31,148 nt of DNA, from positions 1-31,148 of the forward strand of contig JAGLNZ010000148.1 in NCBI GenBank assembly GCA_023139225.1. Direction: 5' to 3'. Below the pieces are notes generated by a model. That model did no database searches and was not told the origin of the DNA. It saw only the letters and a list, made by a program, of their open reading frames with translations. The stretch comes from Desulfobacula sp. Its GTDB lineage: Bacteria; Desulfobacterota; Desulfobacteria; Desulfobacterales; Desulfobacteraceae. A program made the position numbers and the translations under genes. Shown here one piece after another: positions 17,167 to 25,766 of this stretch. The first letter of the stretch is position 1, and each line of letters begins with the position of its first letter.

Positions 17167-18385
17167 TAAAAGACTGTAAGGTTGTAATGACTTGTTCAGC
17201 AAGGGTATCATATGATCTGTGCTTTTGAACCCAGATCCTGCCAGCTTTCCCCATTTGATGAGCCAGATAGGGATTATTAAGTAATTCTTGAATTGCTTTT
17301 GCAAATGCATCTTCATCCCAGGGTGTGCATATTCCTGCTTTGCTTTCTGATATAACAAGCTTTTGCTCTGGATGGTTATTGGCTACCACCGGTTTTGCAA
17401 GAGCCATATACTCTATTAATTTTGTTGGGGAAGTCGAGTTTAAAATAAATGTCGGGTAGAATGGCGATAAACATACTTGAGCATCTTTAATTAATTCCCA
17501 TGCTTCCTTTCGGGGTATAAAGCCTGTAAATATTACTGAATCATGAATACAAAGCTCTCGTGCCGTTTTTTTTAAAAAAGGGAGAATTTGCGGATCATCA
17601 TCATCTCCAACCATATACAATTTTGTTTCCGGAACGGTAATCAGGAGCTTTTTATGGACTTTTAAAAGAAATTCAAGATGCCTTTCCTTTGCCATTGTCC
17701 CCAGATATAAAATGCGTTTTTCTTTTTTAGAAGTGTTATTGGAAAATATAGACTGGCCTATCTTTTCAAGCTGTACGCCCATAGGGATTGATGTCATTTT
17801 ATTAGGGGAAATACCTTGTTCAGCAATATCTTTTTTCATCTGCTCGCTTTGTACAAATACATGCTTTGCCTGTTTCATGATTATCCGGTACTGGAAAAAA
17901 CTGCTGATTACTCCCCTTAGTGTATAGATTAAAGGATAGGGAGCGACCCGGGTTTTTACCTTGTATAGTTTTGCTTCCGGGAATGGATATGATAGCCAGA
18001 AAATGAATTTTGTTTTAAAAATTATTGCTGCAAAAATAGCCAGAACCGCAACCAAATACTTATCTTTTACAAGAATGAAGTCATAATGGTTTTTGCCGGT
18101 CAGTTTAAAAATTTTCAATTCATTTAAAAATGCAAATAAATGATTTGTCAGGCGGTGAATCATTAGCTGAGCCTTTTTAAAACGGCCAACAAACACACGA
18201 TTTCCATGCCAATGAACCATTTTGGATTTTATACAGGGTTTTCCTGATTGAAGAATCCAATCAATCTGATGGCCTCGTTCGATAAGTTTAATGCCAAAAA
18301 GGACTTTAACATCAGGACGAAAAGGCTTAAAAGTATCCGAAGAAATAAAAAGGATTTTAAGCTTTTTTTTAATTGAAGTTTTCAT
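17159..18385 (-). CDS. Glycosyltransferase family 4 (GT4) protein
   Basis: 408 residues from ATG 18385 (MKTSIKKKLKILFISSDTF). GT-B features: an N-terminal Rossmann strand, DFILVKDKYLVAV, VFVQSEQMKKDI, IPMGV hinge, ILYLGTMAKERHLEFLL donor region, YMVGDDDDP and SPTKLIEYMALAKPVVAN. The first Glu of the usual E-x7-E motif is replaced in SPTKLIEYM, a variation seen in some WbuB-like GT4 enzymes. A hydrophobic stretch (LVAVLAIFAAIIF) suggests membrane association. It probably adds one sugar of the EPS unit. Its 3' end overlaps the next sulfotransferase gene by 8 bases. Confidence 0.9.
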   Translation of the reverse strand: MKTSIKKKLKILFISSDTFKPFRPDVKVLFGIKLIERGHQIDWILQSGKPCIKSKMVHWHGNRVFVGRFKKAQLMIHRLTNHLFAFLNELKIFKLTGKNHYDFILVKDKYLVAVLAIFAAIIFKTKFIFWLSYPFPEAKLYKVKTRVAPYPLIYTLRGVISSFFQYRIIMKQAKHVFVQSEQMKKDIAEQGISPNKMTSIPMGVQLEKIGQSIFSNNTSKKEKRILYLGTMAKERHLEFLLKVHKKLLITVPETKLYMVGDDDDPQILPFLKKTARELCIHDSVIFTGFIPRKEAWELIKDAQVCLSPFYPTFILNSTSPTKLIEYMALAKPVVANNHPEQKLVISESKAGICTPWDEDAFAKAIQELLNNPYLAHQMGKAGRIWVQKHRSYDTLAEQVITTLQSFNE

Positions 18386-18425
18386 GGTTTCTCAGATGTT
18401 ACCAACCCAATGAATTCAGTAAATA

Positions 18426-19598
18426 TTATGCCGGTTGTATTACTTTTCTTCTGGCTTCTAAAAAGCCCATGAAAATAAAAATAAGCTCTGGCCGGATACC
18501 ATGCATGATTCCATTAGTTGCGCTGTTCAGGAATGTCACAATTATCAGGGCTACGAATATTGCCGATTGATTATCCTCGGCAACAATTTTTTTTTGGCGC
18601 CAAAAAAATACTAAAAAAGCTGAAGAAATGAAAAAGTAACCTATGATACCAGAGTATTCGAGCCATTCTATGTGAAAATTATGAGTACTGATACGCGATT
18701 TGCTGGTTTGTCTTCCAAGCCCTAATTTGCTCTCTTTCAGTCCAGTCCCAAGAATCGGATGTTTTTGAAATTCTTGCAGTCCTTTTGAAAACTGAAGTGC
18801 CCTTTCCGTGAACGACTTTTTGTACATGTCGGGTTGAAATACCCTTTTTATGGAAGCTACATTGGAGGATGGGACGTAATTATGCCGGAAGAGGTCTTTA
18901 TTCAAGGGAATAAGGATTGAGATGATTAATAACACCGGAAACAATAAGACAAAGAACGTCATAATATGACCCCGGCGGATAAGATAAATGAGAAGGGGGC
19001 TTAATAATATGCTTAAAAAATAAACTCTGGAAAAAGTTGTAAATATCAAAGCAAGAGATAATACTATGGCGATTTTCCCCCATATATTCTTGTGAAAATC
19101 CGTAAAACAGAGCCAGAAAAAAACAAAACTGCCTAAGCCGGCAGCACCTACAGCAGTACGGGATAAGAAGCCGCCCATGCCTCTGCCTGTTGCACTAGAA
19201 TAGATTAAGCTGAGAATAATAAAAAGCAGTGTGCCTAAAAGCAGGGAATTTATTGTTTTATTTAATACTTGTTCTGATTCTCCGGCCATCATTTTGATTG
19301 CAAAATATATGGCAATTGGAATAAAAACAGACCGATAAGCCAAATAACCGCTTCTGATAATATCTTCTGCTATAAATGTACTGGCCAAAAAAGATAAACA
19401 GAAAAGTAATAATAGAAAATCTACTGTATTAAAACCAAATTTTTTCTTGGTTAAAACTATCTGTGATATTGATATTGCAGCCAACAAAAGAACACCCAGA
19501 TAAAAAGGATTGAGAATTCTTATCTGCGGGTGCATTAGAAGTTTGTAAAAGGGAAAAAGAAATAAAATGAGACATAAGAATTTATTTTGCTTGTTCAA
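18426..19598 (-). CDS. O-antigen ligase / Wzy-type EPS polymerase
   Basis: 390 residues with about ten to twelve hydrophobic helices. A TTG at 19598 (NKQNKFLCLILFLFPF follows the initiator) is preceded by GGGG at about 10 bases and an in-frame stop, so it is the longest possible start. The large periplasmic loop ends in ISTHNFHIEWLEYSGIIG, the His-containing signature of the Wzy_C/O-antigen ligase family, with HPILGTGLKESKLGLG before it. The family polymerises or ligates undecaprenyl-linked repeat units on the periplasmic side. With the Wzx-like flippase encoded just upstream, polymerase is the more likely role. Confidence 0.88.
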   Translation of the reverse strand: MNKQNKFLCLILFLFPFYKLLMHPQIRILNPFYLGVLLLAAISISQIVLTKKKFGFNTVDFLLLLFCLSFLASTFIAEDIIRSGYLAYRSVFIPIAIYFAIKMMAGESEQVLNKTINSLLLGTLLFIILSLIYSSATGRGMGGFLSRTAVGAAGLGSFVFFWLCFTDFHKNIWGKIAIVLSLALIFTTFSRVYFLSILLSPLLIYLIRRGHIMTFFVLLFPVLLIISILIPLNKDLFRHNYVPSSNVASIKRVFQPDMYKKSFTERALQFSKGLQEFQKHPILGTGLKESKLGLGRQTSKSRISTHNFHIEWLEYSGIIGYFFISSAFLVFFWRQKKIVAEDNQSAIFVALIIVTFLNSATNGIMHGIRPELIFIFMGFLEARRKVIQPA

Positions 19599-19666
19599 TT
19601 ATATGACCCCCATATCATTACACGCGATTTTGCCTGTTTTGTGTTAAAATCGTTCTGGAAAATCCT

Positions 19667-19834
19667 TTAATTAACTCGATCTTCTATAATTGCGGCAAAC
19701 ATAATGCCCATTTTTTTTTCAAATACCCAAAGATAAGAATACCTTAACCCGTCAATAGCATTATTGCCATGACGATACAAGGCCTTGTATTTTAATTTGA
19801 ATGCTGTTCGCAAAAAAAGAATGAATTTACACAT
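19667..19834 (-). CDS. Possible 55-residue ORF or gene remnant between flippase and polymerase
   Basis: A 55-codon frame from ATG 19834 to TAA 19667 fills most of the 259-base gap between the flippase and polymerase genes. The product is basic and hydrophobic (it begins MCKFILFLRTAFKLKYKALY and ends with MGIMFAAIIEDRVN), with a central RHGNNAIDGLRYSYLWVFEK. Its amino acid composition looks protein-like rather than random. There is no evident ribosome binding site, and an in-frame stop lies three codons upstream, so it could be translated only weakly or be the remnant of a larger gene. I recognise no family. Confidence 0.35.
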   Translation of the reverse strand: MCKFILFLRTAFKLKYKALYRHGNNAIDGLRYSYLWVFEKKMGIMFAAIIEDRVN

Positions 19835-19857
19835 TAAATTTTACAATACTAAATAAG

Positions 19858-21333
19858 TCAGATTTTTTTTGGGGCAACTTGAAGGTAATCTTTAATCGCT
19901 CTTATAAGGGGCGGTTCAAAAAATAAAACAGTTAAAAATTGAATTAGAATGGAGAGCCCCAGCAATATTAACGCAATCACCATGGAAGATATAAAATAAA
20001 ATTTGATAATAAATAGCCCGGAAATTAGAGGTATCATAATTAAAATTTTTTTTGATATAATAATTATGAAATTATATTTGTTAAGCTTGAGCAATTGGCA
20101 GATATAAAGGAAGAAAAAGTAGATAAGGAAACATGTAATTAAAGACATTATGGCAAGTGCCAGTATGGCTGAACTGTTGAATGCGGCTGCTATCAAAAGG
20201 CTGCCTCCACGCAGGGAGAAATAAAAGATATCAAAGAACAGCCGATCTTTTGGGCGTTCAATAATTATAAATATCGAACGTAATGAAGAATACAGGAATA
20301 TGAAAAAAAATGACGGGGCCAGAATTTGGATATATCGGCCTGCTTCATGCCATTCCTGCCCAAACAATATGTTGAATAGCGAGTCCCCTAAAAAAAGCAG
20401 TATTATAATAATGGGTAAAATCAGATAGCAAAGATAATTCACAAATTGGAGTATCTCTTTTTGTAACTCAATTCTGGAATCCTTCAACATGGCTGCTCTC
20501 TGTCGAAAAACTTTATTTACTGCTGAACTGATTATATTCAAGGGGTTTAGAATGACATTCCGGCAGAACGCATATGTCCCTGCAATTGTGGGGGAAAAAA
20601 GACTGATCAGCAGGATTACTATAATTTCTCTGGCACTGGTATGAAGCAAATTAGACCAAATTCCATATTTTGTGAAATCTTTATATTTTATAATAAGCTT
20701 TTTTATTTCAGGGCGTGAAACATTTTTTTTGAACTCAGGGATAAGCTTTTTTATATCCAAGAAAAAAAGAAACGTGATGGCAGATATCGCACCGGCTATC
20801 CGTCCAAAAATCAGTCCCCATGAGCCAAGGGCAGTTAAGATTCCAAGACTGATTACCGTGACCCGGTTGCTTGCTGCGGTCAATACGGATACAATTGACA
20901 AACTCTTGAACCTTGCCTGCCTGATGGCAAGTGCATTTAAAGAAAGTAAGGTTCCCCGAAAAAAAACAGCCAAAGGCAGCAGCAAAAGGTAATTTTGATA
21001 CTTTTTTATGCTGAAAAAATGTTCGAAACCCGGGATTACTATCATAACCAAGATCACTATTAATATAATCAAGGAAAAAATAATGGAAGAAACCCATGAT
21101 ATGATAAAGACATTACAAGCGTCAGCCAGCTTTCTTGGCAGAATAATGACCTCTTCAAACCTCATAGTTGATAACGGTGCTAATATAACGACACAGGAAA
21201 GAAATACTGAAAATATCCCAAACTCAGCAGGAGAGTAGAGTCTAGTGACCAAGGGCATGGTTAGTAAAGAAATACCTTGGGCAACAAGATTACCAGAGAT
21301 AAGATTTAAACTGTTTTTTATATAACCTGCCAT
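19858..21333 (-). CDS. Oligosaccharide flippase (Wzx-like, MOP superfamily)
   Basis: 491 residues from ATG 21333. About twelve to fourteen hydrophobic helices span the full length. The N-terminus has the family signature (NSLNLISGNLVAQGISLLTMPLVTRLYSP in two hydrophobic parts) and AEFGIFSVF. The length is normal for the family. It would flip the undecaprenyl-linked, probably sulfated repeat unit from the cytoplasmic to the periplasmic face of the inner membrane. It starts 4 bases after the stop of the GT4 gene upstream, which implies one transcript. Confidence 0.93.
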   Translation of the reverse strand: MAGYIKNSLNLISGNLVAQGISLLTMPLVTRLYSPAEFGIFSVFLSCVVILAPLSTMRFEEVIILPRKLADACNVFIISWVSSIIFSLIILIVILVMIVIPGFEHFFSIKKYQNYLLLLPLAVFFRGTLLSLNALAIRQARFKSLSIVSVLTAASNRVTVISLGILTALGSWGLIFGRIAGAISAITFLFFLDIKKLIPEFKKNVSRPEIKKLIIKYKDFTKYGIWSNLLHTSAREIIVILLISLFSPTIAGTYAFCRNVILNPLNIISSAVNKVFRQRAAMLKDSRIELQKEILQFVNYLCYLILPIIIILLFLGDSLFNILFGQEWHEAGRYIQILAPSFFFIFLYSSLRSIFIIIERPKDRLFFDIFYFSLRGGSLLIAAAFNSSAILALAIMSLITCFLIYFFFLYICQLLKLNKYNFIIIISKKILIMIPLISGLFIIKFYFISSMVIALILLGLSILIQFLTVLFFEPPLIRAIKDYLQVAPKKI

Positions 21334-21337
21334 CTTT

Positions 21338-22567
21338 TCAGAATGCCTTCCTGTTTAGTCTGAGAGCCTCTTGGAATGCGAATACTATTGAATCTGCAAA
21401 ACTTTTTGGCGGGTCAACTAACTTTTTTCCGCTGATTGATGCATTGATGGAAAGTTTTTCATACAGGTCATGATCATCAAGCAGACGAGTAATATTTTTT
21501 TGCAGACTGTCAACTGAATCTGACTTAAAGATTAAACCATTGTATTCGTGGATAATAAAATGTGAGAATGGTCCGTAATCCGGAGCAATAACCGGTTTGC
21601 CCAGAATCAATGGTTCTACTGCTGATTTTGGAAACCCCTCTGGAAACCTGCTTTGGGATGGCGTCACAACAAACTTACATTGTTTGATTATTCCGGGAAT
21701 TCGGTCGGGATTTACCCATCCAAGGCATTTCACCTGACTGTCTATATTGTTGTCGATTATTTGTTTTGCAAGATCCTCCAATGCACTGCCGGAACCTAAA
21801 TAAACCAAGCGCAGATTCTTATCTTCATGCAACCTTTTCTGACATGCTGCAAGTAAATCAAAAACACCTTTAGCCGATTCTATACGCCCCAGAAAACCAA
21901 TAAGTGTTTTTTGTCCGCCCTCTGTTATGCCATTCATATCAAAATTAGCTGACTTTGATGCTTCTATGAGACTTCTATAATTTGGCCCGAACACACAGAT
22001 CCTTTTTTCATTAACTCCGATATTCAAAAGTTCTTTTTTAAGGTGGCGACCATGACAGATTACAAATGGGACACGCCTTATAATAAAGCTATCAATTTGA
22101 CAGGTAATATTGTTTGGGAAGCGGTTTGTGGATATAAGCCTATTATGTCTGGAATGAACTAAGACGGCACCTGATAGTTTATGATACAGATAACATGCCC
22201 ATAATACTGCTCTGTAATTTGCACAGATAATAAAGTCGGGTTTAAAACGGCTCAGATAACGGAATGCGAGAAAAGCATTTCTGATCATATTGAACAAGGG
22301 GCCAAAGAAGCTGTGATTACTATATTTTTCTTTAACAGTAACCGCCTGGCAGGGTCCGACCTTGATGGTTGCATCTTTATTTAAAAAAGAGATAATAAGA
22401 GTTTTTTTATTAGAAAAGAGTTTGAAAAATTGAGATATATAAGTGGAGAAGCCTGCATATATTTCATTGGATTCTGATGAGAGCTGTTGTATCTCCTTTA
22501 CCGTATTCCCATGTTTAAAATATATAATACGTTTATTTTTAAAAAGGTTATCCAGATCTTTAGCCAA
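21338..22567 (-). CDS. Glycosyltransferase family 4 (GT4) protein, TTG start
   Basis: 409 residues. The start is a TTG at 22567 with AGGGG seven bases upstream. Signatures are DFIICANYRAVLWACYL, LVHSRHN, FVICHGRHLKKELL, a donor-site GFLGRIESAKGVFDLL, LVYLGSGSALEDL, and the C-terminal EGFPKSAVEPLILGKPVIAP with the E-x7-E spacing (EGFPKSAVE). It is a retaining GT-B transferase adding a sugar to the lipid-linked intermediate. It lies 32 bases after the beta-helix protein gene and 4 bases before the flippase gene. Specificity cannot be inferred. Confidence 0.91.
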   Translation of the reverse strand: MAKDLDNLFKNKRIIYFKHGNTVKEIQQLSSESNEIYAGFSTYISQFFKLFSNKKTLIISFLNKDATIKVGPCQAVTVKEKYSNHSFFGPLFNMIRNAFLAFRYLSRFKPDFIICANYRAVLWACYLYHKLSGAVLVHSRHNRLISTNRFPNNITCQIDSFIIRRVPFVICHGRHLKKELLNIGVNEKRICVFGPNYRSLIEASKSANFDMNGITEGGQKTLIGFLGRIESAKGVFDLLAACQKRLHEDKNLRLVYLGSGSALEDLAKQIIDNNIDSQVKCLGWVNPDRIPGIIKQCKFVVTPSQSRFPEGFPKSAVEPLILGKPVIAPDYGPFSHFIIHEYNGLIFKSDSVDSLQKNITRLLDDHDLYEKLSINASISGKKLVDPPKSFADSIVFAFQEALRLNRKAF

Positions 22568-22599
22568 TGTATTTCCCCTGTTTTAACTTAAGAATCGGC

Positions 22600-25011
22600 T
22601 TAATTGGTTTGCTCGTTTTCAGTAAACACAGCTTTCCGATGGTACAATACCGGCCGATCCATGGGTCTTGTATAAATCGGCATCCCTTGTAAAGGTATTT
22701 CTTTTATTATACTCCACAGTGATGGATCCACACCTTTTCCTAATGAACTTTGCTGGTGGGCCAGCTTGGGAAGATCAATGATATTGGTCAGCATTACATT
22801 TTTGGAATTAAAAATAATAAATAATGCACTTTCGGGTAAAGCGGCAGCATTGCCCCCATAACCGAGAATTCGAATGTTTTCGGAATTTTTTATTGTAATA
22901 ACAGGCTGGTTCCCCTCAGATTTTACACCAAATATGGAAATATTTTTGACCTCATTTATTTCCATATTTGTTTCCCCCCTGGCATGCTCAAGATCACATT
23001 GATAGATAGATAAAGGACCGTTTGTCTGCCTTACCATCAAGTGGCGATAACCCATGCCTTGGGAATGATAGCTTTCTTGGAAAAAATTATACCATTTCCC
23101 AGCCCCATTCCCTGTTACCAGTACAAGAGGGATATTTCTATCCTTAGCCTTAACTTTTTTTGTAAAACCTGTTAAAGCAAAGATCTGGAAATTGACATCC
23201 CTTAAAATTGATTTATAACCACATTGCCATTTTAATGCATAGGTTTCATACAAGGTTTTCGGAACAGACAAACTACAGAAAGAAATTGAATTTTTGGAAT
23301 TTTTAATAGAAGAGGTTTCGATCAAGGGTTTTCCATGCAACCTGTCAATCGTGTTATTGCCTTGCGGCCTGGCAAATATTATTGACAGATGTCTGCCGGC
23401 CCCGACTATATTACTTTTTTTGTTCATTTTTAAGGGGCTAGTAATCCGATATAATCCTTTTGGTAAAAAAATGCTCTGATTATCATCAATTGCTTTTTGC
23501 AATGCTACTGTGTCATCAGTAAAACTGTCCCCTCGGGCATTATACGGGGGGGCTTTTACATTTATTATTCCATTTGACTCCCAGCTTGGGAAATCATCAT
23601 CCCAAAGGTGGCGGGATTGTAAATTTTTGGGAGGTTCTTTATTGTCAGTCTTTTTAAGCACAGATGTCCGGTATATTTTTCCATCCAGATATATGGGGGA
23701 CTGATATTGAAACCCTTTCCATTTTTGTGGAATAACAGGATGAGCATACTCGGACATATGAAACCAGGCATTTTTATTGGCCATTACCGTTGAACTGTCT
23801 TGGTTGAGAACCGCAGTTTTTACGTTTTTAAAATAGACATTGTTTATGTATAGGCTCCTGGCAGCTGATATTGCGACATCCGCAGTTGATTTAAAAATTA
23901 TCTGGCTGTCAACCAGGCAAATCTGACCATTTGCCGGGTGTTTCCCTTTTGTACTTTTAATAACCGGTCCTTTTAATTGTGAGATAACCTTTATGCCAAC
24001 CGCACTCAGTGCTTGCATACTCCCATTTAGGATAGCATATTTTTTCTGGTCTACAAGGGTGATGCCACAAATAGTGGGCGCTGGTTGTGTCCCTTGTAAA
24101 TGAAGCCCAATATCTCCCCCGATAATCGTGATATTGGTAAGGCTTCCTCCTGATCCAATGCCTCCTTCAAATCCGGTTCGGCCATCCCCGACATTAAGTG
24201 TACAATCCTGAACAGCAGATCCTTGAGCAGCACGATGACGTATGACCACTGCCCCTGGATTTCCATCTCCAATTTCAAAATCAATACCAATCAGCATTTG
24301 ATTAATGGAAATATTTGGTTGAGGTTTAAAAAGATTTTTTATGCTTCTTGCCCAGAAATGGATGAGATATTTAGGCCTTTTGGGATTATCAAAGCCTCTA
24401 CTGTTTGCTTTTAGTACGATTTTAGGTTTTCCCCCGACCCTTGAACCATATAACATACAGGGGAAATGGCGCCCGCCCTTAATTTTTCCGTTTGAACGAA
24501 TATAGGGATTCTGAATACAATTGATTGTATCTGAAACCAGATATGTGCCGCTTGGAAAAAAGCAGACCATCTGATGGTCACGGGCGAAATTAACAGCACG
24601 CTGAATTAGTTTTGTTGAGTCATGTTTTCCTGAAGGGTCGGCAAAAAAAGGTTTTGCTGTTATATCAACAAAACCATCCCTTGCAAGCCTGGAATTTCCA
24701 AGAACGCTCGGGACAGACATTCGGATCCCATCTGGAATAGGCTTGTTAACAGTTGAATTGATAAATTTGGAAGTGGGGTGTTTGCTCTTATTAAGGGAAG
24801 TATTAGGGAGGGGTGATTCAGAAATAGGTCTCTGAGAATTGTATTCAGAGAAGTTTTTTTTTGGCATTAGTTCATCAGGTCGGCACTCTTTATTAATGAG
24901 TAACGAGAAAGCCGTTAATATCAATAACCTTATAACAACCTGAAAAAAAAAATATGATTTAAAGTCTTGAGCGTGATTTTGTTTTTTTGTGCACAATAAA
25001 TGGGGAGTCAT
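22600..25011 (-). CDS. Tandem right-handed beta-helix protein (pectate-lyase-3/GH55-like), probable exported EPS-active enzyme
   Basis: 803 residues from ATG 25011, which abuts the stop of the CpsD-like gene (TAGATG). A hydrophobic helix at about 21-40 (FQVVIRLLILTAFSLLI) is a long signal peptide or anchor. Two related beta-helix lobes follow. Lobe 1 (about 115-400) opens with FFADPSGKHDSTKLIQRAVN and FFPSGTYLV. Lobe 2 (about 480-770) opens with YNARGDSFTDDTVALQKAID and IFLPKGLYRI. These are the entry motifs of the pectate_lyase_3 family. The two-lobe arrangement resembles GH55 exo-beta-1,3-glucanases, but catalytic residues cannot be assigned by eye. It is likely periplasmic or secreted, trimming, editing or binding the EPS. 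It could also be non-catalytic. Confidence 0.8.
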   Translation of the reverse strand: MTPHLLCTKKQNHAQDFKSYFFFQVVIRLLILTAFSLLINKECRPDELMPKKNFSEYNSQRPISESPLPNTSLNKSKHPTSKFINSTVNKPIPDGIRMSVPSVLGNSRLARDGFVDITAKPFFADPSGKHDSTKLIQRAVNFARDHQMVCFFPSGTYLVSDTINCIQNPYIRSNGKIKGGRHFPCMLYGSRVGGKPKIVLKANSRGFDNPKRPKYLIHFWARSIKNLFKPQPNISINQMLIGIDFEIGDGNPGAVVIRHRAAQGSAVQDCTLNVGDGRTGFEGGIGSGGSLTNITIIGGDIGLHLQGTQPAPTICGITLVDQKKYAILNGSMQALSAVGIKVISQLKGPVIKSTKGKHPANGQICLVDSQIIFKSTADVAISAARSLYINNVYFKNVKTAVLNQDSSTVMANKNAWFHMSEYAHPVIPQKWKGFQYQSPIYLDGKIYRTSVLKKTDNKEPPKNLQSRHLWDDDFPSWESNGIINVKAPPYNARGDSFTDDTVALQKAIDDNQSIFLPKGLYRITSPLKMNKKSNIVGAGRHLSIIFARPQGNNTIDRLHGKPLIETSSIKNSKNSISFCSLSVPKTLYETYALKWQCGYKSILRDVNFQIFALTGFTKKVKAKDRNIPLVLVTGNGAGKWYNFFQESYHSQGMGYRHLMVRQTNGPLSIYQCDLEHARGETNMEINEVKNISIFGVKSEGNQPVITIKNSENIRILGYGGNAAALPESALFIIFNSKNVMLTNIIDLPKLAHQQSSLGKGVDPSLWSIIKEIPLQGMPIYTRPMDRPVLYHRKAVFTENEQTN

Positions 25012-25707
25012 CTATAATATTCTATACATCCAGTTTGGTATTACATGATGGACATTATTGAGAACTACTCCTCCAATTACACATTCTTTATTTATGAGTA
25101 AGGCTTTTGTTTTTAGGGCTGCTTCTTTTTGAACGTGCATAGATTTAATGATTAAAAAAGTCATATCTGAAGCAACAGCAGTTGATAATGAATCATTGGA
25201 GGTCAGAACAGCAGAGGAGTCAATAAATATGCAATCATATTGTTTTTTACAGTCACTCATCAAATCCACAAACCGTTCCTGATCAAAACTGTTAGAAAAT
25301 TGACCTATATTCCTGCCGCAGGTTAATAAGGATATTTTTGAGCTGACTTGAGATACAATTTCATTTAAATAGATATCTTCCAACAATGCTTCTGCAATGC
25401 CTTTATCATTTGGAACATTAAATACAGTATGAAGTCGCGGGGAGACAAAGTTTGCATCAACCAACAGGATTTTTCTGTCTGTTTTCTGTTTGTCCATATA
25501 GTTCACAAGATTGGACAGAACTGTTGTTACTCCTTCATGTCGGCGACTGCTGGTAAAATTAAACACTTGGCAATTATCTTTCTTACGGGAAAAAAGTATC
25601 TTTTTTTCAATATCACCAAGTTGCTTATTGTTATTCAGATCAAGATAGTTCCATCCAGTCAGAGAGACCGGACCTTTTCTTTGCATTGCTTCATATGTTT
25701 TGGCCAT
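25012..25707 (-). CDS. CpsD/CapB-like BY-kinase-family ATPase with degenerate Walker A
   Basis: 231 residues from ATG 25707 with AGGA upstream. The fold markers of the Wzc/CpsD cytoplasmic kinase domain are present: the start of the P-loop region FTSSRRHEGVTT (51-62), Walker A' ILLVDAN (80-86, Asp84) and Walker B CIFIDSS (159-165, Asp163). In the P-loop the invariant Lys of GEGKS/T is replaced by Val60 (HEGVT), and the usual Gly before Glu is His57. The C-terminus has a single Tyr (WMYRIL) instead of a Tyr cluster. The protein lies directly after its GNVR-type membrane partner, as expected for a split Wzc. It may regulate chain length through binding rather than autophosphorylation. Confidence 0.85.
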   Translation of the reverse strand: MAKTYEAMQRKGPVSLTGWNYLDLNNNKQLGDIEKKILFSRKKDNCQVFNFTSSRRHEGVTTVLSNLVNYMDKQKTDRKILLVDANFVSPRLHTVFNVPNDKGIAEALLEDIYLNEIVSQVSSKISLLTCGRNIGQFSNSFDQERFVDLMSDCKKQYDCIFIDSSAVLTSNDSLSTAVASDMTFLIIKSMHVQKEAALKTKALLINKECVIGGVVLNNVHHVIPNWMYRIL

Positions 25708-25766
25708 TTCTAATTATCCTAATATAGTTAAAAATAAGTTGGCAAATACGTTTCTATATCAAAGGG

